NCBI GenBank assembly: GCA_026710655.1
Contig: JAPOQN010000031.1
Span: forward strand, 58,914-122,913
Source of the DNA: Chloroflexota bacterium
GTDB taxonomy: Bacteria; Chloroflexota; Dehalococcoidia; Tepidiformales; Tepidiformaceae
Direction of reading: 5' to 3'
Length of the DNA: 64,000 bases
Both the position numbers and the translations under genes were made by a program. Below are positions 1 through 6,715 of the stretch, piece after piece. The notes under the pieces were generated by a model. The model was not told the DNA's origin. It made no database searches and saw only the letters and a program-made list of their open reading frames with translations. Position 1 is the first letter of the stretch. Each line of letters begins with the position of its first letter.

Positions 1-128
1 CCGCGGACAACCATCTTCGCGCCCGTCTTGCGCGGCGTGGAGCCGCGCGTCCGCGCGACCGTCGCCAGCACGACCGGCTCCTCGCGCTCCATCGCGCTCT
101 TAATCTCCCGGAAAATCTCTTCGTTCAC
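1..128 (-). CDS. XdhC/CoxI family protein, N-terminal part (runs off the window)
   Basis: Reading the reverse strand from a GTG at 128 gives about 42 residues before the window edge, including LATVARTRGSTPRKTGAKM. This closely matches the N-terminal XdhC/CoxI motif (TVVRTxGSTPRxxGAKM). Members of the family help insert or sulfurate the molybdenum cofactor of xanthine dehydrogenase or aerobic CO dehydrogenase-type hydroxylases in the cytoplasm. The C-terminal Rossmann-like part lies outside the window. The identification rests on this short stretch, but the motif is distinctive. The gene is divergent from the glyoxalase-like gene at 206. XdhC and CoxI cannot be told apart from this fragment. 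Confidence 0.7.
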   Translation of the reverse strand, partial: MNEEIFREIKSAMEREEPVVLATVARTRGSTPRKTGAKMVVR

Positions 129-205
129 ACCCTGATCCTGACGCCCCCGGCCCGCCCCCGCAAGGGGAAGCGCGAAACGCCCCCGAATTCCCTACGATCG
201 CACGC

Positions 206-844
206 ATGACCGCCCTCGCCATCGACCACGTCATCCTCGCCACCGCCGACATCTACGCGACCGCCGCCCGCCTCGAACGCGACCACGGCCTCGCCTCGCT
301 TCCCGGCGGCAGGCATGCCGGGCACGGCACCGGCAACCGCATCGTCCCCCTCGGTGACGCCTACATCGAGATCATGGGCGTCGTGGACGAAGCGGAAGCG
401 GCAGTCAGCCCCATGGGGAGCTGGCTGCGCGAGCAGACCGCGGCCGGCGATCGCGTTGCCGCCCTCTGCCTGCGCACCGACGCCCCCGGCCTCCACGCCA
501 CCGCCGAGCGCCTCCGCCTCCGACCCCTCCCCATGTCCCGCGATGCTCCCGGCGGCGTCACCCTCTCGTGGCGTCTCGCCGGCCTTGCCGAGGCCATGGC
601 CGACCCCTCCCGCACCTTCTTCATCGACTGGCAGGTTCCCCCGGACCAGCACCCCGCCCGCGGCCCCGCCCCCCACCGCGTCGAACCCGCCGGCTTCGCC
701 TGGGTCGAGCTCGCCGGCGACGTTGACGCCATCCACGACTGGCTGGGTGGGGAAGTCGCGGGCGTGCGCGTTGTCGAAGCCCGCGAACCGGGCGTTCGCG
801 CTGCCGTCGCGCTCGCAAGCGGCGAGAGCTTCGTGCTGACGTAG
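206..844 (+). CDS. Glyoxalase-like (VOC superfamily) domain protein
   Basis: A 212-residue protein. The N-terminus (IDHVILATADIYATAARLER) is the typical first beta-alpha unit of the glyoxalase-like/VOC fold, with a His in the metal-ligand position. It continues with GTGNRIVPLGDAYIEIMGV, where the Glu is the usual second ligand. The second half (FAWVELAGDVDAIHDWLGG) looks like the repeated VOC half. Such proteins are cytosolic metal-dependent lyases, isomerases or dioxygenases, or small-molecule binders; no substrate can be assigned. It is divergent from the xdhC-like gene and stands alone. The ATG start fits the motif beginning at residue 6. Confidence 0.75.
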   Translation: MTALAIDHVILATADIYATAARLERDHGLASLPGGRHAGHGTGNRIVPLGDAYIEIMGVVDEAEAAVSPMGSWLREQTAAGDRVAALCLRTDAPGLHATAERLRLRPLPMSRDAPGGVTLSWRLAGLAEAMADPSRTFFIDWQVPPDQHPARGPAPHRVEPAGFAWVELAGDVDAIHDWLGGEVAGVRVVEAREPGVRAAVALASGESFVLT

Positions 845-892
845 CAAGGAGACCTTGCGATGGGCAATCGTTCGTGTAAGAATGGAGGCACG

Positions 893-1210
893 ATGACGCA
901 GGTGAAGAAGCGGAAGAAGCCCACGACGGTTGAAGACATCCCGGTCGTGCCGGTGAGCAAGCTGCGGGCGAAGCTGCGGCGCCGGATCCGGCGTTACGAG
1001 CAGCGCTACGAGATGTCCACGGAACGGATGCGTGAGGTCGTGAGGGAAGACCCGATGCGGGAAACCTGGGAGATCTGCAAGTGGCTGATGGACGACAACC
1101 TCCTCAAGTACCTCAACGGGGAGGAAAGCATGGATGGGTCGCCATCGACCGATATATCTCAGCCTACGAGCGCGCCCTCGAACGGCACTCCTTCGTCCTC
1201 GAAGACCTGA
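893..1210 (+). CDS. Putative antitoxin of a TumE-type toxin-antitoxin pair
   Basis: A 105-residue, strongly charged, basic protein with a helical middle (arginine-rich stretch, then YEQRYEMSTERMREVVREDP) and a polar C-terminus (GSPSTDIS). Small proteins like this commonly precede DUF6516/TumE-family toxins in Chloroflexota and cyanobacteria. The ATG at 893 is preferred over the in-frame ATG at 860 because GGAGG (884-888) sits 4 nt upstream of it. The 3' end overlaps the presumed toxin reading frame by well over 100 nt. The function is inferred from position and composition, not from a decisive motif. Confidence 0.5.
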   Translation: MTQVKKRKKPTTVEDIPVVPVSKLRAKLRRRIRRYEQRYEMSTERMREVVREDPMRETWEICKWLMDDNLLKYLNGEESMDGSPSTDISQPTSAPSNGTPSSSKT

Positions 1211-1569
1211 CGGTCTTTCAGCGAGCCACCGGCCGGTTAGGTCCCGTTCTCAGGGTTCAAGGACGGCTCCTCTGCCCTGTGGGCCTCGTGGTTGAAGTCG
1301 CGAAGGAGCTTGCGATCCAGACCGGTCCCCGCAACCAGGAAGAGGTGCGCGGGCTGAGCTATACCTACCACGCCTATGTTCCGGGAACGGGCAACCTCCT
1401 GCGCTACGACAACTCCCACTCTTTCGACGAGTTCCACCGCCACGAGTACATCTTCCCAACGCGGGACCAGCAGCCGCTTCAGGTGCTCACCCGCGAGGAG
1501 TTCCCCACACTCATCGAGGTCCTCGACGAGGTGCAGGCGATGGCCCAGCGGCTGGGCCTGGCCAGCTAG
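1081..1569 (+). CDS. TumE/DUF6516-family putative toxin
   Basis: The conserved part begins around 1141 (AIDRYISAYERAL) and continues to a C-terminal block containing YTYHAYVPGTGNLLRYDN, FHRHEYIF and FPTLIEVLDEV. This is the pattern of DUF6516/TumE-family toxins, where RYDN and a late histidine segment are typical. The only start codon in frame upstream is GTG 1081, which lies deep inside the antitoxin gene. ATGs at 1130 and 1134 are in the other frames. Either initiation is at 1081, or a small indel near 1135 has separated the true ATG from the body. Stop 1569 overlaps the convergent hydrolase stop by 4 nt. Confidence 0.55.
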   Translation: MADGRQPPQVPQRGGKHGWVAIDRYISAYERALERHSFVLEDLTVFQRATGRLGPVLRVQGRLLCPVGLVVEVAKELAIQTGPRNQEEVRGLSYTYHAYVPGTGNLLRYDNSHSFDEFHRHEYIFPTRDQQPLQVLTREEFPTLIEVLDEVQAMAQRLGLAS

Positions 1570-2525
1570 CCCGCAGCCACCCGCTCCCCGATAAACGCGT
1601 TGATGCGCTCCCTCGCCTGCTGCCCGATGGGGATGGGCGCGGCGTCGAAACCGTGCGGACCGCCCGGGTAGACGGCTAGCTCCGACTCGTTCCCAGCCGC
1701 CAGCCAGCGCGCGTGCATGAAGAGCGAGTCGTCCAGCAGCGGGTCGTACGAGCCCACCGTGAAGAGCGCGGGCGGCATGTTGTGCAGGTGCGCGTTCAGC
1801 GGCGAGACATCCGGGTCCGTCGTGTCCACGCCGGGGATGAACATCTCGTAAAAGCGGTCGATCGCGGCCCGGTCGAGGCCGCCCTCCGGCCCCACCCCCA
1901 GCCGCTGACTCGGCGTCATCGAGAGGTCGTACGGACCGTAGACGAGGTTCGCCCCCTGGAAGCCCGTGTAGCCGTGACGGTCGCGCATCCGCAGCAGCGT
2001 GACCGCCGCCAGGTGCGCCCCGGCCGAACCGCCCCCGATGAGCAGCCGCTCAGTGCCGAACTCCGCCGCCGCGTTCTCGACCAGCCACACCGCCGCCGCC
2101 TCGCAGTCGTCAGGACCGGCGGGGGACGGGTGCTCCGGCGCCAGCCGGTAGTCGACGCTCACCGTGGCGAGGCCGAAGCCCTCGACCAGTGCGAGGTTGG
2201 ACTGGTCGCTCATCCGCGCCCGCCCGATCACCCAGCCACCCCCGTGGATATCGAGGTAGACACCCGCCGGCTCGCGCCCCTCGGGCCGGATGATGCGGAC
2301 CGTCGCCCCCTCGCCCATGCCCGGCACGGCGCGGTCCTCCGCCCGCTCGACGGGCGGGGGCACGGGAAACGCCCCGCCCCCCTCGTCCATCAGCCGGCGT
2401 AGCTCCACGAGGTCGGTGTTGTCCATCGACGGCATCTGCTCGCGCATGGCCATCGAGGCCGCCACGAAGTCGCGCGTCTCCTGGCTAATGGCGTCGGGTC
2501 CGAACACGCTGGGGTCGAAGCTCAC
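1566..2525 (-). CDS. Alpha/beta hydrolase fold-3 (HSL-type) esterase
   Basis: A 319-residue protein of the hormone-sensitive-lipase group. It has the oxyanion HGGGW motif at about residues 94-98, the nucleophile elbow GGSAG with Ser about 167, the acid in YDPLLDD (Asp about 261) and the base in GGPHGF (His about 291). It is expected to be a cytosolic carboxylesterase acting on short or medium acyl esters, including carboxylates of xenobiotics or natural products. No signal peptide is visible. It begins 10 nt after the stop of the upstream CMD-type selenoprotein candidate, so the two are probably one transcript. The substrate is unknown. Confidence 0.9.
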   Translation of the reverse strand: MSFDPSVFGPDAISQETRDFVAASMAMREQMPSMDNTDLVELRRLMDEGGGAFPVPPPVERAEDRAVPGMGEGATVRIIRPEGREPAGVYLDIHGGGWVIGRARMSDQSNLALVEGFGLATVSVDYRLAPEHPSPAGPDDCEAAAVWLVENAAAEFGTERLLIGGGSAGAHLAAVTLLRMRDRHGYTGFQGANLVYGPYDLSMTPSQRLGVGPEGGLDRAAIDRFYEMFIPGVDTTDPDVSPLNAHLHNMPPALFTVGSYDPLLDDSLFMHARWLAAGNESELAVYPGGPHGFDAAPIPIGQQARERINAFIGERVAAG

Positions 2526-2535
2526 GCGGTCCTCC

Positions 2536-3045
2536 TCAGGAAGGCTTCAGGCCGAACGAATGGATCAGCCGCCCGTAACCCAGGTAGCTCACGACCGCCC
2601 AGCCGATCTCGAGGATCTGCTCCTCGGTGAAGTGCTGCCCGAGCTCATCGAACAGCTCGCCGTCGATGTTGGCGTGGTCGACGAACAGCCGCTCCGCATA
2701 GTGGAACGCCGCCTTCTCCGCCTCGCTGAAGTCCTGGTCGCCCCACGTCGAAATCTTGCCGACGGTGGTCTCCTCGAGGGTGTCACCTTCCCCTGACAGG
2801 GGAATTCGAGCGGCCTGTCAGAAGTCGCAGGCGTTCAGTTGCGCGACCCGCAGCCGCACCATCTCCTTCAGCCGCGCGGAAACGGCCCCGTCCCGGATCA
2901 GCGGGCGGTACCACTCGTTCCATCGCCCGAACAGCTCGGCGTTGTGCCCGAACACGCGCGTGAAGTCGTCGCCGCGGCCACGCAGCCCTTCGGGCAGTTC
3001 ATCGTCGCGGGCAAGGCGGATGTGGGGGGCAGGTGTGTCACTCAT
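2536..3045 (-). CDS. CMD/AhpD-like protein with in-frame UGA: probable selenoprotein (CxxU)
   Basis: Reading from ATG 3045, the frame gives 75 residues ending RLRVAQLNACDF, then UGA (2818-2820), then continues in the same frame as QAARIPLSGEGDTLEETTVG to a stop at 2536-2538. This makes 169 residues. Both halves together form one continuous carboxymuconolactone decarboxylase/AhpD-like domain. The UGA falls exactly on the second Cys of the family CxxC, giving C-D-F-U. AhpD-like selenoproteins with Sec in this motif are known. A SECIS-like hairpin follows at 2788-2804. Expected role: thiol/selenol peroxidase-like redox enzyme in the cytosol. The hydrolase gene follows after 10 nt. Conventional calling would give two broken fragments. 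The alternative is a recent nonsense mutation. Confidence 0.75.
2788..2804 (-). promoter_or_regulatory. Putative bacterial SECIS hairpin
   Basis: On the reverse strand the mRNA reads UUCCCC-UGUCA-GGGGAA: a perfect 6-bp stem, extendable to 7 bp (UUCCCCU/AGGGGAA) with a GUC loop. The loop begins 19-20 nt after the UGA at 2818-2820 and has G as its first or second base. Known bacterial SECIS elements have a small apical loop with an early G, about 16-37 nt after the UGA, inside the coding sequence. All these conditions are met. The element lies within the codons for the IPLSGE stretch. Confidence 0.65.
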
Positions 3046-3103
3046 GCTGGGGATTCTAGGACCTGTGGAGGGTCGGCGCGCTGTACGTGCGGGTTGTCGG
3101 GGG

Positions 3104-3112
3104 TGCTAAGAT
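3104..3112 (+). promoter_or_regulatory. Possible extended -10 promoter for the protease gene
   Basis: TGCTAAGAT matches the extended -10 pattern TGnTAnnnT and lies about 70 nt upstream of the GTG at 3181. No convincing -35 hexamer is seen 16-18 nt upstream, as often happens with extended -10 promoters. This is a hand-read motif only. Confidence 0.3.
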
Positions 3113-3180
3113 AGTGGCATCGAACAAGGGAGAGCGAGCCGGCGCTGTGCCGGGGCGACTCTCGGCAGCAGGAGCACTCA

Positions 3181-3552
3181 GTGGGGTCGTTCACCGTCAC
3201 GGTAGCTGTAGCGAGTCCCGGGACCTCGGAGTTCCAGGACATCGATGCTGTGGTCGACACGGGAGCTGCCCACGCGTTCCTTCCGGCCTCGTTCCTCGAA
3301 GGGCTCGGCATCCCCCGCACGCGAACGCGAGCGTTCAAACTCGCCGACGGCACGCGAAAGACCTACGACATGGGCGAGGCCCGCTTCCGCATCGAAGGCC
3401 GGGAGATGAACTCCCCCGTCGTCTTCGGCGATGAAGGCATCGCTCTCCTCGGCGCCACCACCCTCGAGAATTTCGACCTCATCGCCGACACGACCAACCT
3501 GCGCCTCATCGACGCCCCCGAAGGCCTGCTGGTCAGCGTCTTCCGCGGCTAA
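3181..3552 (+). CDS. Retropepsin-like aspartic protease (clan AA), single domain
   Basis: A 123-residue protein with the clan AA active-site pattern AVVDTGAAHAFLP (Asp-Thr-Gly) at about residues 23-35, and a second hydrophobic-glycine element (IALLGATTLENFDLIAD) resembling the conserved ILG segment. Such single-domain proteins act as dimers, one Asp per subunit. No signal peptide or membrane segment is seen, so it is probably cytosolic. The GTG start has AGGAG about 8 nt upstream. The stop lies 6 nt from the convergent stop of the ThDP enzyme. The substrate is unknown; in bacteria these are often annotated only as aspartyl protease family. Confidence 0.75.
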   Translation: MGSFTVTVAVASPGTSEFQDIDAVVDTGAAHAFLPASFLEGLGIPRTRTRAFKLADGTRKTYDMGEARFRIEGREMNSPVVFGDEGIALLGATTLENFDLIADTTNLRLIDAPEGLLVSVFRG

Positions 3553-3558
3553 GCACCC

Positions 3559-5232
3559 CTACCCCAGGTACGCCGACCCCGACCGGCGGCCCTTCGGGTC
3601 AGTCAGCACGTTCACCAGCGCGACCGTGTTCGCCGCCAGCGCTTCCTGGACCGCGGGCGCGATGTCGGCCGGGTCCTCGACGCGGCGGGCCCAGCCGCCC
3701 ACCATCTCGACCGTCTTCTCGTAGGCGACGGGGAGGAGGGCGGCGATGGGGGGTGCGTCCGGGGCGAACGTCCGGTCCTGGATCGAGTGGCCCGCGATGC
3801 CCCCGTTGTTCGACACGACGATGACGACGTTGGCGCCCACGCGCGCGGCCGTCTCCACCTCCATCGCGGCCGCCCCGAAGGCGTAGTCCCCGAGCACCGC
3901 CACCACCTGCTGGTCCGGGCGCGCCAGCTTCGCCCCGAGGGCGTAGGGCAGCCCGGTGCCCATGCAGCCGGTCGTGCCCGAGTTCAGCCGCAGACGCGAC
4001 CCGAAGCTCGGCATGACCGCCCTCGCGACGCCCATCGTCAGCTCCGCGTCGACCGTCACGGTCGCGTCGCGATCGAGGCAGTCGCGCACGTCCCGCAGCA
4101 GCCGGAAGTGGTTGATGGGCACCTCGTCCGAGGCCATCGCCTCCGCCGAGCTTGCCTCGTTCCGGTCCCGCCCCTCCCGCAGCGTCCCCACCCAGTCGCT
4201 GTTCGCGACGCGCAGGCTGCGCCCGTCCAGCAGCCCGTTGAGCTGCTCCACGGCGATCGCGCAGTCGGCCACGATGCCCGTCTCGACATCCGCGCCGCTG
4301 TAGAACTCCTCCGCCACGATGTCGATGTGCGCCAGTCGCGCGCCCTCGGCGAAGCGCGGCGCGCGTCCGAACTGGAACACCCAGTTGAAGCGCCCCCCCA
4401 CCATAAGCACGGCGTCCGCGCCACTCAGCGCCGCCGAGCGGGCCGCGTTCATGAACATCGGGTGGTCGTCGGGAATCGAGCCCCGCCCCATGGGCGACGA
4501 CACGAAGGGGATGCCCCGGTCGACGAGCCGCTGCAGCGGCAGCCCCGCCTCCGCCCAGCCCGCGCCCTTCCCCATGATGACCAGCGGGCGCTCCGCTTCC
4601 GAGAGCATGTCGGCAACCGTTTCGAGGGCGGCCGGGTCGGGATGGGGACGCGAGATCTCGGGCTCGCTCGTCCGCCACTGCACGGCCTCCTCGTCGAAGG
4701 GCGTGCGGATGAGCTCGGCGGGGAAGTCGAGGTAGACGGCTCCCGGACGCCCGTTCAGGGCTCGGCCTAGCGCCAGGTGTACGTACTCGGCGATGCGCGC
4801 CTGGCTGTCGACCTGCGTCGCCCATTTGCAGGCGGGCGCGGCGAACGCCACCTGGTCCGCCTCCTGGAAGGCCCCCAGCCCGCGCTCGTTCCCCGCCGAC
4901 GAGCCGCCCAGCACCACCAGCGGCATCGCGCTCTCGGTGGCGACGTACATGGGCGTGACCGCGTTCGTGAGCGCCGGCCCCGAGCCAACGACGAGCACCC
5001 CCGGCTTCCCCCGCGCCCAGCCCCACGCCGAGGCCGCGAAGCCCGCCGAGACCTCGTGGCGGCAGTTCACCACCGTGATGCCTTCCCGCTCCATCGCCGC
5101 CATGACCTCGATCATGGGTCCCGCCACCACCCCGAAAGCCGTATCGATGCCGGCTGCCTTCAGCTGCCGCGCGATGATCTGTCCGCCGTTCAGTTCTGCC
5201 ACGCCGTGCCCTCCGTTTTCGCTGGCGGCCAT
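3559..5232 (-). CDS. Thiamine diphosphate-dependent enzyme (acetolactate synthase/oxalyl-CoA decarboxylase-like)
   Basis: A 557-residue three-domain ThDP enzyme. The N-terminal Pyr domain contains the catalytic glutamate in NCRHEVSAGFAASAWG (Glu about 60). The middle domain spans about 195-340. The C-terminal PP domain carries the ThDP/Mg motif GDYAFGAAAMEVETA and NN at about 445-475, where GDY replaces the more common GDG. The length fits ALS, benzoylformate decarboxylase or oxalyl-CoA decarboxylase relatives, which cleave or form C-C bonds next to a carbonyl in the cytosol. No ilvN or frc partner is adjacent, so a catabolic 2-oxoacid or acyl-CoA lyase is more likely than branched-chain synthesis. 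The exact substrate cannot be assigned. Confidence 0.85.
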   Translation of the reverse strand: MAASENGGHGVAELNGGQIIARQLKAAGIDTAFGVVAGPMIEVMAAMEREGITVVNCRHEVSAGFAASAWGWARGKPGVLVVGSGPALTNAVTPMYVATESAMPLVVLGGSSAGNERGLGAFQEADQVAFAAPACKWATQVDSQARIAEYVHLALGRALNGRPGAVYLDFPAELIRTPFDEEAVQWRTSEPEISRPHPDPAALETVADMLSEAERPLVIMGKGAGWAEAGLPLQRLVDRGIPFVSSPMGRGSIPDDHPMFMNAARSAALSGADAVLMVGGRFNWVFQFGRAPRFAEGARLAHIDIVAEEFYSGADVETGIVADCAIAVEQLNGLLDGRSLRVANSDWVGTLREGRDRNEASSAEAMASDEVPINHFRLLRDVRDCLDRDATVTVDAELTMGVARAVMPSFGSRLRLNSGTTGCMGTGLPYALGAKLARPDQQVVAVLGDYAFGAAAMEVETAARVGANVVIVVSNNGGIAGHSIQDRTFAPDAPPIAALLPVAYEKTVEMVGGWARRVEDPADIAPAVQEALAANTVALVNVLTDPKGRRSGSAYLG

Positions 5233-5305
5233 CGTACGCCCCGCGCGGGGCGGGTCGCCCGGAGCCTACAATCGCGCGTGCCGCCACCGCGGCAGGGGGA
5301 CGCTC

Positions 5306-6067
5306 ATGGACCGCCTTGAAGGTAAAGTCGCGCTCGTCACGGGAGCGGGCTCCGGGATCGGCAGGGCCTCCTCCCTGCGCTTCGCCGCCGAGGGCGCCAG
5401 CGTCATGTGCGTCGACCTCGACGAGGCTTCCGCGCAGGCCACCGCCGCCACCATCGCCGAGGGCGGCGGTTCCAGCGCTGCCCTCCAGGTCAACGTCACG
5501 GAGGAGGAGGCTGTCAAGGCCGCCTGCGAGGAGACCGTGCGCGAGCTGGGCGGCCTCGACGTGCTCTACAACAACGCCGGTGTCGGTCGCGCCGCGTGGG
5601 ACACCACCATCGCCGTCAACCTGAGCGGCGTCTACTACGGACTCCGGCACGGCGGCGCCCTCATGGCCGAGCGCGGCGGCGGCGCCCTCATCAGCACCGC
5701 CTCGGTCGCGGGCCTCGTGGGCCTCGTCAGCAGCCGCGTCACCGAGTTCCCGCCCGTCGACGGCTCCGGCGCCTACATCGCCGCCAAGCACGGCGTCGTC
5801 GGCCTGACCCGCCAGTTCGCCCTCATCTACGCAAACCACGGCGTCCGCGTGAACGCCATCGCACCCGGCTACATCCACACCCCGATGATCGAAGAAGCGC
5901 TCGGGGAAGAGGAGGGCGGCGGCGGCTTCCTTGAGTCGCTGCACCCGCTCGGCCGCCTCGGCGAACCCGAGGAGATCGCCGCCGCCGCCGCCTTCCTCGC
6001 CAGCGACGACGCCTCCTTCATCACCGGCGTCACGCTACCGGTCGACGGCGGCTACACGGCTCGCTAG
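5306..6067 (+). CDS. SDR-family NAD(P)-dependent oxidoreductase
   Basis: A 253-residue classical short-chain dehydrogenase/reductase. The cofactor motif TGAGSGIG lies at about 13-20, followed by NNAG at about 90, the catalytic Ser in STASVAG and the YIAAK catalytic Tyr/Lys. The C-terminal IAPGYIHTPM and VTLPVDGGYTAR segments are typical of enoyl/keto reductase-like SDRs. The Asp after beta-2 (CVDLDEAS) favours NAD over NADP. The ATG 5306 was chosen because the cofactor motif follows at once and GGCAGGGGGA lies just upstream. It is divergent from the ThDP enzyme and ends 4 nt inside the convergent Uma2 gene. It probably oxidises a hydroxy-acyl or alcohol intermediate; the substrate is unknown. 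Confidence 0.9.
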   Translation: MDRLEGKVALVTGAGSGIGRASSLRFAAEGASVMCVDLDEASAQATAATIAEGGGSSAALQVNVTEEEAVKAACEETVRELGGLDVLYNNAGVGRAAWDTTIAVNLSGVYYGLRHGGALMAERGGGALISTASVAGLVGLVSSRVTEFPPVDGSGAYIAAKHGVVGLTRQFALIYANHGVRVNAIAPGYIHTPMIEEALGEEEGGGGFLESLHPLGRLGEPEEIAAAAAFLASDDASFITGVTLPVDGGYTAR

Positions 6068-6642
6068 GGGCCGAAGACGTCGCTCACCGCGCAAGAGAAG
6101 CCCGGCACCACGTCCAGGCCGTCGAGCGCTTCGCTCTCGTTCAGCGTTGCGACGGCCTTGCCAGCGGTGTGCACATCCACTGTGCGCGTGTCGGGATGAA
6201 CCACCCAGACAAGGCCCACGCCGTGGCTTAGCCACATCCGGGCTTTGTCGTGGGCTTCACGGCGGCTGTCGCTCGGGGAGGTCACTTCCACCACGAGGTC
6301 CGGGACGACCTCGGCGTACCCCACGATCTGCGCGTCCAACGGGACCTTCTCAGCCGAAGTGAACGCGATGTCGGGCTCGCGTACCGTGTCCGGATCGCGC
6401 TCCAGCCAGACGCCTGAGTCGGAGGCGACCACTGTTCCAAGTCCCCTGGGCTCGATGAAGCTGAAGAGTGTGGCGCTCAGCCTCACAACGATCTTCCCGT
6501 GCTCATGTCCCGTCGGCATGGTCTCGCAGAGCACCCCCCGGATCAGTTCGCCACGTACGCCGTCCTCACACAGTCGCAAGAGGTCCTTGGCGGTGAGCAG
6601 GTTGGTCTCTGTGGTCGTCACGTTGATCGCTCCGGCGTGCAT
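6064..6642 (-). CDS. Uma2 family (DUF820) putative restriction-like endonuclease
   Basis: A 192-residue PD-(D/E)xK-fold protein. It shows the usual Uma2 landmarks: GELIRGVLCETMP near residue 33, PTGHEHGKIVVRL, REPDIAF (catalytic Asp), and DLVVEVTSPSD with the Glu followed by a Lys in the next helix (EAHDKARMWL), then GVGLVWVVHPDTRTVDVH. These proteins are abundant in cyanobacteria and Chloroflexota, often in many copies. Their role is unproven; they are thought to be transposon-related or defence nucleases. No partner is nearby. It is convergent with the SDR gene and divergent from the thiolase-like gene. Confidence 0.85.
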   Translation of the reverse strand: MHAGAINVTTTETNLLTAKDLLRLCEDGVRGELIRGVLCETMPTGHEHGKIVVRLSATLFSFIEPRGLGTVVASDSGVWLERDPDTVREPDIAFTSAEKVPLDAQIVGYAEVVPDLVVEVTSPSDSRREAHDKARMWLSHGVGLVWVVHPDTRTVDVHTAGKAVATLNESEALDGLDVVPGFSCAVSDVFGP

Positions 6643-6715
6643 TCATTCTACATGGCGAGCACCGCCCGCCCCGCCCCGCTAGACTGCCCCCCATTCCGCC
6701 AGGGAGTGTGCCCCC

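Noticed and set aside
2536..3045. Treating the CMD gene as a simple pseudogene or as a 75-residue protein
   Set aside because: The downstream part stays in frame and is fully conserved in pattern, there is no other lesion, UGA sits exactly on the redox Cys, and a SECIS-like hairpin follows.
4793..5305. N-terminal extension of the SDR up to 4793
   Set aside because: The added 171 residues lie antisense to the ThDP gene and show no domain. The SDR cofactor motif begins right after ATG 5306.
3599..5944. 781-codon reverse frame across the ThDP enzyme and SDR genes
   Set aside because: Gly/Ala/Arg-rich out-of-frame translation overlapping two well-supported genes on other frames.
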